The position numbers and the translations under genes were made by a program. Below, one piece after another: positions 15,751-23,871 of a stretch of 30,410 nt of DNA. Origin of the DNA: an uncultured Bacilli bacterium (GTDB lineage Bacteria; Bacillota_I; Bacilli_A; RF39; UBA660); assembly GCA_944364005.1 (NCBI GenBank), contig CALVVW010000010.1, positions 1-30,410 on the forward strand. The letters are read 5' to 3'. The notes under the pieces were generated by a model. It was given only the letters and a program-made list of their open reading frames with translations, was not told where the DNA came from and made no database searches. Positions within the stretch are counted from its first letter, which is position 1, and each line of letters starts with the position of its first letter.

Positions 15751-16679
15751 GATTCAACCCTTCTTTCATAAGTTTTTTGTAATTGAGATGTTTGAAATCT
15801 TCGTTCAACAGATGCTGGAGCAACAGAATGCAAAATTTCTGTTAATTGTTCATTAGTTAAAGCATTCGAAATAATAGCCCTAGAAAAATTCAATTTTTGC
15901 ATTAACCTATCATCTAAAGAAAACGGTGTCATCGAATATAAAAAATCCAAAACAAAATTATAAGCTTCATCATCATGTTGTCATGTTTTCCTTAATGATG
16001 TAGGATGAATAGGCAAATAAGGAACGTTTCCTTCTTCTATTGAGTTTGTAAAGCGAATGAAATTTGATCAATTAACATACTTAATTTAGAATATTCGATA
16101 ATATGAATGTCCAAAGGAAGCATTTTTCTTGGCATTTCTCCATTATCTAAATCCGTAGCGATTTCTGAAACATCCTGAATAGTTTTTACAGGATCAACAT
16201 CAGACGTATGCATATCAAAAACTTCGAACAATCGAGATAATGTAGTTTTAGCAGTTTCAACATCTTTATCATTACAAACCATCCACATATCAACATCAGG
16301 CAATCTATTAATAACCTTTCTAGGCTTTAATGAATTTTCAATTGGAGGACAAGGTTTACAAATTTGCTTCAAATCAGGCATATTGTAGCCTGTCGTAGAT
16401 AAACATTTGGCACATACCCAATGTGTTCCTAATTTTTGAGCTTTATTAAACAACTCTTCGTTATAACGTATTTGTTCATTAATAATTGGTAGGTGACCAT
16501 TCAAATTAGAATCCAAAGTATAAAGGGTAACCTGTACCAAAAGAACCACAATATCCTGGAGTTTTACTCATAATAGTATTAATAATATCAATATTTTTTA
16601 ATAAATATAATCGCTTTAATTCTGAATTGGTTTTTTCAAAACAAGTTGATGCATTTGCTGCTTGCACACAAACATTCAT
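15738..16679 (-). pseudogene. disrupted gene: two frameshifts and an in-frame TGA
   Basis: One ancestral gene of about 310 codons can be followed across three pieces. Piece A starts at ATG 16679 (MNVCVQAANASTCFEKTNSE) after GAGGGGG and runs to about 16515, ending in GTGYPLY before a stop. Piece B continues one frame over from TLDSNLNGHLPI to about 16050. It holds two CxxC pairs (CAKC and CKPC, a likely zinc ribbon), then LPDVDMWMVCNDKDVETAK and MPRKMLPLDIHI. Piece C, back in the frame of A, reads NSIEEGNVPYLPIHPTSLRK, then T, a TGA at 15981-15983, and QHDDEAYNFVLDFLYSMTPF to the end. A Trp codon one base from TGA would restore piece C. The near-consensus promoter (16707-16735) is intact. D-x-D in an otherwise strand-like block recalls nucleotidyltransferases, but that is a guess. 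True decay and assembly errors both remain possible. Confidence 0.72.
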
Positions 16680-16706
16680 AATATCCCCCTCTTCAAATGT
16701 GCTTAG

Positions 16707-16735
16707 ATTATACCACATTTAAACAAATTTGTCCA
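16707..16735 (-). promoter_or_regulatory. promoter of the disrupted gene
   Basis: -35 TGGACA (16730-16735), 17-bp spacer, -10 TATAAT (16707-16712) with TGG before it (extended -10). One of the best promoters in the window. The remaining 16736-16807 shows nothing else recognisable. Confidence 0.75.
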
Positions 16736-16807
16736 TTTGCCAAGGAAATATAATTCATAAGAAAGAAATACCGATACATCTTTTACCACTATTTATCATC
16801 TCTAAAA

Positions 16808-18214
16808 TCAGTTAATATTTTTTTGTAAAACCAACGGTCTATCCTGCACATAAGGTAAACCATTTTCTAAGGCAATCTCTGCTTTTGTAAGTTCTTGTCC
16901 TAAGTAAAAAGCATGATCCAAGTTACTAATATGAAAACAACATCTATCACGTAGCGAAGTAGCAGTCTTGCCCTGATAAGACCTCTCTAAAACACCTTCT
17001 CTATTAAAGAAAGATACATCAATATTACCATTATTATTTTCGATAAAGAAATACCCTCTTTCATCCTCTTCACAAAAAGAAACATGACCATCAACATAAG
17101 GAGTAATATCCAAAAAATTTCTCTCATACACATGAGCAGAACCAGTAACAGTATTGACATATCCTTTATCAAGGCCTAATGCTTTACATAAAACATCTTG
17201 TATCTTTAAAATACCATATATATTTCTAGGAAAACCATTATAAACATCATTTGCTCTTAAATAAGCAATCATATACAATTTATTATCTTGCACAATTGCC
17301 TGATATAAATCAATACATGGAACTTCATCAACAAAAGTCTCTATCGCAGGATTCCAAAGTACCGCAACTGCTCTTCTCGAATAAAGTTTATTTTGTAAAG
17401 TTTCAATTAAATACTGTAACTGATCTACATTACTATAATTACGAAGTCTTTCACCATAAGTATATTGTAAATCATCAGGCTTATCTTTAGAAAGTAACGT
17501 ATTAGCATACAAATTCAACTCTTCCTCTGTAATTCCTAATTCTCCTACCATAGAAGGATGGTTTAAATCTTCTTCTCGCACAATGATAGATAAATCCATA
17601 AGTTCCATTTGCTTCTCATCATAATCAGAAAGTTTCAAATTACCATAGGTACCAATAAGTTTCAAACTACGCATCCAAGCTTCTTTTACAGTACTAGCCC
17701 TTACCATAAAACCTATTTTTTCACTAGCCAAATTTTGCTTAGCTTGCACAGTTTCTAAAGAAAACTCTTCTACGTCATCTCGCCAAGAAGAAGAAATAGG
17801 CAATTCTTCTATAGTATCGTTTAACCTATCACTAGAAACAACTGTAACATGATTTTTAAAATACTCACAAAACTCATGAATATTTTCTTTAGAGAACTGA
17901 AATTTCTTTTGAAAACGTATTTCTTCAGTTTCTAAGAAATGTAAAAACTCACGAATACTATCACACATCCCAGGATGAACATCAGAATCTTCTAATAAAA
18001 TTAAATGCGAAATCTGTGGATTTAAAAATAAATTTGCAATAATAAAATTAATACCATTCTTAGTATATAAAGGACCAATAGAGACAACTTTCTCCAAAGC
18101 CTCACTAGATAGTTCATCATGAATTAGTCTAGGTGTCTTCCAACCTGTAATAACACCAACACCATTTACTTTTTCTTCATCAAATAACACAACATTAGGA
18201 TAATACTTTAACAT
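16808..18214 (-). CDS. MtrA/DUF4346-like domain fused to a thymidylate-synthase-like domain
   Basis: A 468-aa protein in two parts. Residues about 12-130 resemble the pterin-binding fold of the methanogen methyltransferase subunit MtrA and DUF4346: VGVITGW near 19-25, then GPLYTKNGINFIIANLFLNP near 47-66 and SHLILL. Residues about 168-458 follow thymidylate synthase: YGERLR (253-258), SRRAVAVLWNP (279-289), PC with a candidate catalytic Cys300, RANDVYNGFPRNIYG (320-334) carrying the Arg, Asp and Asn of the dUMP site, AHVYERNF (360-367) with His and Tyr, and PYVQD near the end, as in archaeal-type enzymes. The usual His after the catalytic Cys is Ile301. It lies after leuS but behind a terminator. 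The activity is unknown: a folate- or pterin-linked nucleotide methylation or hydroxymethylation is the likeliest class. Confidence 0.8.
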   Translation of the reverse strand: MLKYYPNVVLFDEEKVNGVGVITGWKTPRLIHDELSSEALEKVVSIGPLYTKNGINFIIANLFLNPQISHLILLEDSDVHPGMCDSIREFLHFLETEEIRFQKKFQFSKENIHEFCEYFKNHVTVVSSDRLNDTIEELPISSSWRDDVEEFSLETVQAKQNLASEKIGFMVRASTVKEAWMRSLKLIGTYGNLKLSDYDEKQMELMDLSIIVREEDLNHPSMVGELGITEEELNLYANTLLSKDKPDDLQYTYGERLRNYSNVDQLQYLIETLQNKLYSRRAVAVLWNPAIETFVDEVPCIDLYQAIVQDNKLYMIAYLRANDVYNGFPRNIYGILKIQDVLCKALGLDKGYVNTVTGSAHVYERNFLDITPYVDGHVSFCEEDERGYFFIENNNGNIDVSFFNREGVLERSYQGKTATSLRDRCCFHISNLDHAFYLGQELTKAEIALENGLPYVQDRPLVLQKNIN

Positions 18215-18268
18215 AACATCACTCTTTCTAGTCTATATCAGAATAACATAAAAAAGCGAAAAAGATAT

Positions 18269-18282
18269 GTTGCTTTTGCAAC
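18269..18282 (-). other. small hairpin upstream of the MtrA-TS fusion gene
   Basis: GTTGC and GCAAC enclose a 4-base loop, 55 bases before the gene start, followed on the minus strand by ATATCTTTTT. It may be a second terminator for leuS or part of the 5' leader. Only a weak extended -10 (TGATATAGA) is seen between it and the start. Confidence 0.4.
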
Positions 18283-18314
18283 AAAAAAAAGAAGAATTAA
18301 TAAACTCCTCTTTT
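18283..18314 (-). terminator. Rho-independent terminator of leuS
   Basis: Minus strand: AAAGAGGAGTT pairs with AATTCTTCTTT (11 bp with two G-U pairs), followed by eight T. It begins 36 bases after the leuS stop. Confidence 0.8.
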
Positions 18315-18350
18315 GACAACTTTACTCATATAAGTAACATCCTTTCGGCA

Positions 18351-20753
18351 TTATTTAACGACAATATTAACAATCTTTCCTTTGATAACAATCACTTTAA
18401 CAATTTCTTTGCCTTCAAGGTGACGCTTAACATTTTCGGCATTCAATGCTTTTTCTTTAATTACGTCTTCACTATCATCAACAGAAATCATAATAGTTGC
18501 TCGAACCTTACCATTGACTTGAACAGCAATTTCTTTTTCTTTCTCAACTAGGCAAGTCTCATCATAAGTAGGCCAACTAGCATAACAAATAGAATCATAA
18601 CCAAGTTGTTCGTTCAACTCTTCTGTCATATGTGGTGCTACAGGATTTAAAAGTATTAATAACAAACGATAATCTTCTTTTGTAATACTTTCCATATCAT
18701 CATAAGCATTAGCCAAAATCATCAAAGCAGAAATATATGTATTATAACTCATTCTTGATAAATCATCAGTAACTGCCTTTATCGTTTTATTTTGAATAAC
18801 AACTAAACTATCACTATAACCCTCTTTATCATTTACTTTTTGAGCCAAACGCTCAACTTTATCTAAGAAACGTTTACATCCCCTCAAAGATTCTGTACTC
18901 CAAGGAGCATCTTGTTGATAGTCTCCCATGAACATTTCATAAGTACGTAAAGTATCTGCACCATATTCTTTAACAATATCATCAGGATTAATAACATTTC
19001 CTTTAGACTTACTCATTTTTTGATTATCTGGTCCCAATACCATACCATGACTAACACGTACGTCAATCATTTCTTTATTAGGAACAAGTCCAATATTATA
19101 CAAGAATTGTACCCAGAATCTTGCATAAAGCAAGTGACGAGCAGTATGTTCCATACCACCATTATACCAATTAACCTTTTGCCAATATTTCATAGCATCC
19201 ATAGAAGCAAACTCTTTATCGTTATGAGCATCCATAAATCTTAAGAAATACCAACTTGATCCTGCCCAGTTAGGCATCGTATCTGTCTCTCTCTTAGCTG
19301 GCCCGCCACAACAAGGACAAGTAGTGTTTACCCAGTCCGTAATTTTTGCAAGAGGACTTTCTCCGGTATCAGTAGGTTCATATTCAGCAACATCCGGAAG
19401 TAGTAATGGTAAATCTTCTTCCTTCATAGGTTGCCAGCCACACTTCTCACAATAAATCATTGGTATTGGCTCTCCCCAGAAACGTTGTCTAGAGAAAATC
19501 CAATCTTGTAAACGATAATTTACCTTTTCTCGTCCTATACCTTTTTCTTTTAAATATTCAAGCATTCTAGCAATAGAATCTTTCTTATTAGTAAAGCCAT
19601 TCAAAAAACCAGAATTAATCATCTTTCCATCACCAGTATAAGCTCCCTGACTTAAATCTCCACCTTCGATTACTTGAACGATAGGAATATTAAACTTTTT
19701 AGCAAATTCATAATCTCTTTCATCATGAGCAGGAACTGCCATAATAGCCCCAGTACCATATCCCATCATAACATAGTCAGATATAAATACTTCTACAGCC
19801 TTTTCAGTAATAGGATTAATAACAGTAATACCTTCTAGTTTTACCCCGGTCTTGTCTTTATTAATTTCCGTTCTTTCAAATGCACTCTTACTTTTAGCAA
19901 ACTCCTGATATTTCTTTACTTCATCCATATTTGTAATAAGAGAAGAAAGTTTCTCTAAAATAGGATGTTCAGGAGCAAGTACCATAAAAGTAACCCCAAA
20001 TAAAGTATCACATCTAGTAGTATAAACAGTTAACTTATCTCCAGTCTCTTGTACAGTAAAATCAACTTCTGCACCAGTAGACTTACCAATCCAATTAATT
20101 TGACCTAACTTAACACGATCCGCAAAATGAGTATCATCTAAACCTTTAAGTAAATCTTCAGCATAATCACTCATACGAAGCATCCATTGTTCTTTCTCTT
20201 TTTGAACAACTTTACTACCGCATCTTTCACATACTCCACCAGCAGCATCTTCATTAGATAAAACACTCTTACAAGTAGGACACCAGTTAACATCTTTTTT
20301 TGCTTTATAAGCCATACCATGCTTATAAAATTGTAAAAATTGCCATTGCGTCCATTTATAATATTCAGGATCTGTAGTAGAAAACTCACGGTCCCAATCA
20401 AATGAAAATCCTAAAGATTGCATCTGACCCTTAAAAGTATGAATATTTTCTTTTACAGCATCCTTTGGGTGAATATGATTCTTGATAGCATACTGTTCTG
20501 CAGGAGCTCCAAAAGCATCCCATCCCATAGGAAACAAAACATTATAACCTTGCATTCTTTTTACTCTTGCAAGTACATCTTGTGCCGTATAACTACGAAC
20601 ATGTCCAACATGAAGTCCAGCTCCAGAAGGATAAGGAAATTCTACTAATATATAATAAGGAGTTTTGCTTTTATCCCCTGTAACTGCTTGAAAACAATGA
20701 TGTTCTCGCCAATAACTTTGCCACTTCTTCTCAATTTCACTAAAATTACGCAT
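18351..20753 (-). CDS. leuS: leucine--tRNA ligase
   Basis: An 800-aa class Ia synthetase that charges tRNA-Leu. The HIGH motif is HVGH at 48-51 within FPYPSGAGLHVGH. The KMSKS motif is complete (KMSKSKGN near 577-584). Zinc-binding Cys clusters are CPTCKSVLSNEDAAGG then CERCGS near 160-180, and CEKCGW with CPCCGG further on. The editing domain includes TRCDTLFGVTFMV with the conserved Thr and Asp, and AVPAHDERDYEFA. WAGSSWYFLRFMD is also typical. Length equals Bacillus LeuRS. The start ATG overlaps the stop of the 118-aa membrane protein by 8 bases. Both genes are under the Leu T-box at 21116-21323. Confidence 0.98.
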   Translation of the reverse strand: MRNFSEIEKKWQSYWREHHCFQAVTGDKSKTPYYILVEFPYPSGAGLHVGHVRSYTAQDVLARVKRMQGYNVLFPMGWDAFGAPAEQYAIKNHIHPKDAVKENIHTFKGQMQSLGFSFDWDREFSTTDPEYYKWTQWQFLQFYKHGMAYKAKKDVNWCPTCKSVLSNEDAAGGVCERCGSKVVQKEKEQWMLRMSDYAEDLLKGLDDTHFADRVKLGQINWIGKSTGAEVDFTVQETGDKLTVYTTRCDTLFGVTFMVLAPEHPILEKLSSLITNMDEVKKYQEFAKSKSAFERTEINKDKTGVKLEGITVINPITEKAVEVFISDYVMMGYGTGAIMAVPAHDERDYEFAKKFNIPIVQVIEGGDLSQGAYTGDGKMINSGFLNGFTNKKDSIARMLEYLKEKGIGREKVNYRLQDWIFSRQRFWGEPIPMIYCEKCGWQPMKEEDLPLLLPDVAEYEPTDTGESPLAKITDWVNTTCPCCGGPAKRETDTMPNWAGSSWYFLRFMDAHNDKEFASMDAMKYWQKVNWYNGGMEHTARHLLYARFWVQFLYNIGLVPNKEMIDVRVSHGMVLGPDNQKMSKSKGNVINPDDIVKEYGADTLRTYEMFMGDYQQDAPWSTESLRGCKRFLDKVERLAQKVNDKEGYSDSLVVIQNKTIKAVTDDLSRMSYNTYISALMILANAYDDMESITKEDYRLLLILLNPVAPHMTEELNEQLGYDSICYASWPTYDETCLVEKEKEIAVQVNGKVRATIMISVDDSEDVIKEKALNAENVKRHLEGKEIVKVIVIKGKIVNIVVK

Positions 20754-21102
20754 CTTTTGTCATTCCTCTCTTTCTATAAAACATACCAACTAAATGATAA
20801 CTTAATAATATAACAGGTAAAACCAATATCAAAATTGCAAGTATTTGACCTAAATAAGAATCAAAAATCATCACAATCGATACAATAAATGCAATATCAA
20901 ACGAAGATACTAAAGCAATAATCTGCAACAATTGTGGATAATCAACTTTTCTCATATTTAAGTGATACCGATTAATTAAATATTTCACTTCCATAGGATA
21001 TTTTTTACTTTTATTTTTTTTAGCCTTTCTAACAATAAAAATTTCATAAACAAGTAAAACTAATAAAAAACATAATAAAAATAATATTAACTCTTCCAGC
21101 AT
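20746..21102 (-). CDS. 118-aa membrane protein in the T-box leuS operon
   Basis: A small integral membrane protein with three predicted hydrophobic helices (about 3-24, 59-82 and 86-108). Helices 1 and 2 are joined by a basic segment: RKAKKNKSKKYPMEVKYLIN and RYHLNMRKVDYPQLLQIIA. The C-terminus is YRKRGMTKDA. AGGAGG follows the T-run of the T-box terminator and precedes the ATG by 6 bases, so this is the first gene of the operon. It overlaps leuS by 8 bases. Control by uncharged tRNA-Leu suggests a role linked to leucine supply, membrane-associated synthetase activity, or a passive operon partner. No family function is known to me. Confidence 0.8.
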   Translation of the reverse strand: MLEELILFLLCFLLVLLVYEIFIVRKAKKNKSKKYPMEVKYLINRYHLNMRKVDYPQLLQIIALVSSFDIAFIVSIVMIFDSYLGQILAILILVLPVILLSYHLVGMFYRKRGMTKDA

Positions 21103-21115
21103 AAAATCCTCCTAT

Positions 21116-21323
21116 AAAAAAACGCCCTTATAAACATAAGGACGAATTATCGCGGTACCACCTTACTTCATAGTAATACTATGCAGCTTTAATGAGATAA
21201 AGGTCTAACCCTGCCATATTTAAAAGCTAATCAAGTTCATATACTACTTATATTTACCTTCCACCAGTAGTAAACTCTCTATTATAAGCCCGTATATTAC
21301 TACTATCAGCAATATGTCAACAT
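21116..21323 (-). promoter_or_regulatory. T-box riboswitch leader of the 118-aa gene and leuS (Leu specifier)
   Basis: T-box sequence AAGGTGGTACCGCG at 21151-21164. A 9-bp terminator stem (CGTCCTTAT with ATAAGGGCG) is followed by seven T (21116-21122). Upstream are AGAGAG, the Stem I element CTGGTGGAAGG, and AGTAGTAAT shared with the tyrS leader. After TATGAA the leader reads CTTG (21232-21235), so the specifier is CTT or TTG, both leucine codons. The placement of TAC in the tyrS leader favours TTG. Uncharged tRNA-Leu should permit readthrough. Outside this element, 21103-21365 shows only the promoter. Confidence 0.95.
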
Positions 21324-21329
21324 GCTACT

Positions 21330-21358
21330 AGTATAGTAAATTTTTATAATTTTTACAA
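21330..21358 (-). promoter_or_regulatory. promoter of the leuS T-box transcript
   Basis: -35 TTGTAA (21353-21358), 17-bp spacer, -10 TATACT (21330-21335). A transcript starting near 21323 includes the whole 5' side of Stem I. Confidence 0.7.
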
Positions 21359-21365
21359 GTATTTT

Positions 21366-23789
21366 CTAACTAAATTCACTAATATATTCAAGTAGTCGTA
21401 AGAACAACTGAATATACTCCTTAGAAAGACCTCGCTTTTTCAACTTACGTATCTGAATACGTTTTTGACTAATAGTATCCTTACCAAACATTATTTTAGC
21501 AATATCTTCTTTTAAATACGTATTAATTTGTAAATCTACCAAAATACTTTCAATATCATCATTAATTAGACGAATAGCATCAATTTCGATATCTCTTCCT
21601 TTACAATTAACAGTTAATTGTCCTACCGTAGGGCAATCGAAGATTTCTACAACAAAGTCATTACCATCAATAGAGGAAGTAATAGAAATTTTCTGAGAAT
21701 TAAAATAAGCTGTAACATCCTGTGCCTGTTTTGTATTTCTAAACACCAATTTATAATTTCTCTTCTCAGGTACAATACCACTTTTACCATCAATAGAACG
21801 AATAATAACAGTATAATTATTACGCAAATAATTATAATCAATAGATGTTTTTAAGAAATAACCTTCCTTATATAAAGAGGTAACTCCATCATCTTCATAT
21901 AAAGTATAAGTATTAGACACACCAGGAAAAATCTGAATTTCCATATCCGTTGGAAGTCCTACGTTATTATAATCACTTCTATTAGATAATGGAATAATAC
22001 TTCCTGCATGTGCAAATACTGGATAATCTTCTTCTTTAAAGAACGAAACATATTTTTTATTCCCAGGAAACTTCTTTCCCGTTTTAAAATCATACCAAAT
22101 ACCATCAGGAATAAAAAACCTATGTACCGTACGATTCATCGTCAAATCTTTTTTATTTAAAATAGGACAAACTAATAATTGTGAACCAAAATAATACTGA
22201 TTCTTATAAAGTTCATCATCATAAACCCAGAGATAATTATAGTAAAATGGTTGAATAAGTGGTGTCCCTGCTTTTGTATAATTATATGCTTCCGTATATA
22301 AATAAGGAATTAAACGATGACGAAGTCGTAAATAATCTGCCGCAATATTTTCAGTCTTTACATCCCAAAGCCAAGGTTCCCTCTTATAATATGGACCACG
22401 TGCTCCATGAAAACGCAATATCGGAGAAAAAACACTAAGCTCTAAATACCGAATATAAAGTTCGCTCTCTTCAATACCACCATGGTTACCCCCAACATCA
22501 TGACTCCACCAGCTAACTCCGATATTAGCAGCATTTAAATATTGAAATGGTAATTTTTTCAAAGCTTCCCAACTAACTTCACTACTACCACCATAAAGAA
22601 CAGGATATCGATGTGCCCCATAAATTCCACATCTAGAAAGTATCATACTTCTTTTATCCGGTTTTCTACCAGAATCTAAATATAAATAATGATTTAATGT
22701 CCAGAGATTTGTAGGATTACTATCACCTTTATAATCATTCCAAAAGAAATCAACGCCTACAGCCTCTAATGGATGCAAAAAAGCTTTAAGCAAAACATCT
22801 AAAATTTTAGGGTTTAAAGGATCAAACAAAATAATTTTATTATCAGTAACACCCAAAAATTCACTAGCTTGCTTATAGTATTGTTCATGAGGATAAAATC
22901 CTCCTTCTGGATTAATACAAAGTCCAACTCGAATACCTCTAGCATGAAATTTATCAATCATTGCTTTAGGATTTCGAAACAAATTACTATTAAAGGTATA
23001 TCCCACTTTTAAAGCAGTGTAATCACCGACATTACGATAATGCCAATCATGATCAAATAACATAACCGAAATTGGAATCTTTTTCTTCTCAAATTTTTTT
23101 AACAACTCCGTAGTAGAAAAATCATCATAAGTAATATTTCGACTCCACCAATTACCAAGTGCATATCTTGGTATCATAGCAGGAGAACCAGTTAATTTAA
23201 AATAATCAAATAATGCCTGTTTAAAATCTCGATCATACATAAAAACGTAAACATCAATATGATCAGTAGGAGGATTGTCTAGAGTCCCGTCCTCCATAAT
23301 TACTTTATTATGACTATCATCAATAGAAGCAAAACCATCTAAAGAATAAAGTCCACGACATAAAGACTTATCAGTTCCCACATCTACACCAATAAGATTT
23401 CCCATCATATTTCTAGCCTCAGGATGACCATAATACCAATCCTTATTGCGATCCCTTTCACGACTAGACAACGTAATTTTCAAATTTTTCATAGGATCAA
23501 CTTTAGTACCTAAAAAAGGTTTCTGTTTCACATAGGTAAGCTGAAAATATTTCGTAGTAATCTCTAAAAATTGTGCATCTTGCTTAACCTGAAATTCAGG
23601 ATAGCCCAAATTTCTGCGCACAATAAGCTGCGTAGGACGATCTACAAAAATACCGCTAGGTGAATACTCTAAACGAATAATTCTTTCTGTAATAACAGTA
23701 AAGCGATAATTTTTACCCTTAATTATGGTTTTGTCATCACTTTTTGCACGTGTATAATCTACTTCAAATTGTTTTCCAAGTGGATACAT
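21366..23789 (-). CDS. glycoside hydrolase family 31 (alpha-glucosidase/xylosidase-type)
   Basis: An 807-aa alpha-glycosidase of GH31. The N-terminal beta-sandwich covers about 1-215. The barrel begins with ALGNWWSRNITYDDFSTTEL, then VMLFDHDWHYRN. The likely catalytic nucleophile is the Asp in DFFWNDYKGD near residue 350. WWSHDVGGNHGG near 435 and RFHGARGPYYKREPW near 465 are typical acid/base-side blocks. A C-terminal beta domain carries YTLYEDDGVTSLYKEGYF (DUF5110-like). No signal peptide, so it works in the cytoplasm on imported oligosaccharides. The final 60 residues (from about 750) are a helical K/E-rich tail not expected for the family. It has its own promoter. The precise sugar linkage cannot be read. 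Confidence 0.93.
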   Translation of the reverse strand: MYPLGKQFEVDYTRAKSDDKTIIKGKNYRFTVITERIIRLEYSPSGIFVDRPTQLIVRRNLGYPEFQVKQDAQFLEITTKYFQLTYVKQKPFLGTKVDPMKNLKITLSSRERDRNKDWYYGHPEARNMMGNLIGVDVGTDKSLCRGLYSLDGFASIDDSHNKVIMEDGTLDNPPTDHIDVYVFMYDRDFKQALFDYFKLTGSPAMIPRYALGNWWSRNITYDDFSTTELLKKFEKKKIPISVMLFDHDWHYRNVGDYTALKVGYTFNSNLFRNPKAMIDKFHARGIRVGLCINPEGGFYPHEQYYKQASEFLGVTDNKIILFDPLNPKILDVLLKAFLHPLEAVGVDFFWNDYKGDSNPTNLWTLNHYLYLDSGRKPDKRSMILSRCGIYGAHRYPVLYGGSSEVSWEALKKLPFQYLNAANIGVSWWSHDVGGNHGGIEESELYIRYLELSVFSPILRFHGARGPYYKREPWLWDVKTENIAADYLRLRHRLIPYLYTEAYNYTKAGTPLIQPFYYNYLWVYDDELYKNQYYFGSQLLVCPILNKKDLTMNRTVHRFFIPDGIWYDFKTGKKFPGNKKYVSFFKEEDYPVFAHAGSIIPLSNRSDYNNVGLPTDMEIQIFPGVSNTYTLYEDDGVTSLYKEGYFLKTSIDYNYLRNNYTVIIRSIDGKSGIVPEKRNYKLVFRNTKQAQDVTAYFNSQKISITSSIDGNDFVVEIFDCPTVGQLTVNCKGRDIEIDAIRLINDDIESILVDLQINTYLKEDIAKIMFGKDTISQKRIQIRKLKKRGLSKEYIQLFLRLLEYISEFS

Positions 23790-23817
23790 ACCAACACCTT
23801 CTTATTATTCTAGTAAC

Positions 23818-23846
23818 ATAATATCATAATTTAGAAAATATTCCAA
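23818..23846 (-). promoter_or_regulatory. promoter of the GH31 gene
   Basis: -35 TTGGAA (23841-23846), 17-bp spacer, -10 TATTAT (23818-23823) with TGA before it. It follows the VanY-gene terminator directly. Confidence 0.7.
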
Positions 23847-23871
23847 GAAAAAAATAGCAACCGCTATTTTT
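23847..23871 (-). terminator. terminator of the VanY-type gene
   Basis: AAAAATAGC and GCTATTTTT enclose GGTT, with extra T after the stem. The stem begins at the stop codon of the gene at 23872. Confidence 0.85.

Noticed and set aside
15981..15983. TGA read as tryptophan (alternative genetic code)
   Set aside because: TGA ends clearly bounded genes elsewhere in the window (69-aa gene, YtxG-like gene, the 51-codon ORF) and Trp is encoded by TGG throughout, so a nonsense mutation or sequence error is more likely.
16506..16549. Programmed +1 frameshift site like that of antizyme or prfB
   Set aside because: No SD-like stimulator followed by a slippery stop is seen at the junction, and a second shift and a TGA follow, which points to decay or error.
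21315..21320. Consensus TTGACA as -35 of the leuS promoter
   Set aside because: Its possible -10 boxes are at 15 or 18 bp with poor matches, and the resulting transcript would lack the 5' side of T-box Stem I. The promoter at 21330-21358 fits better.
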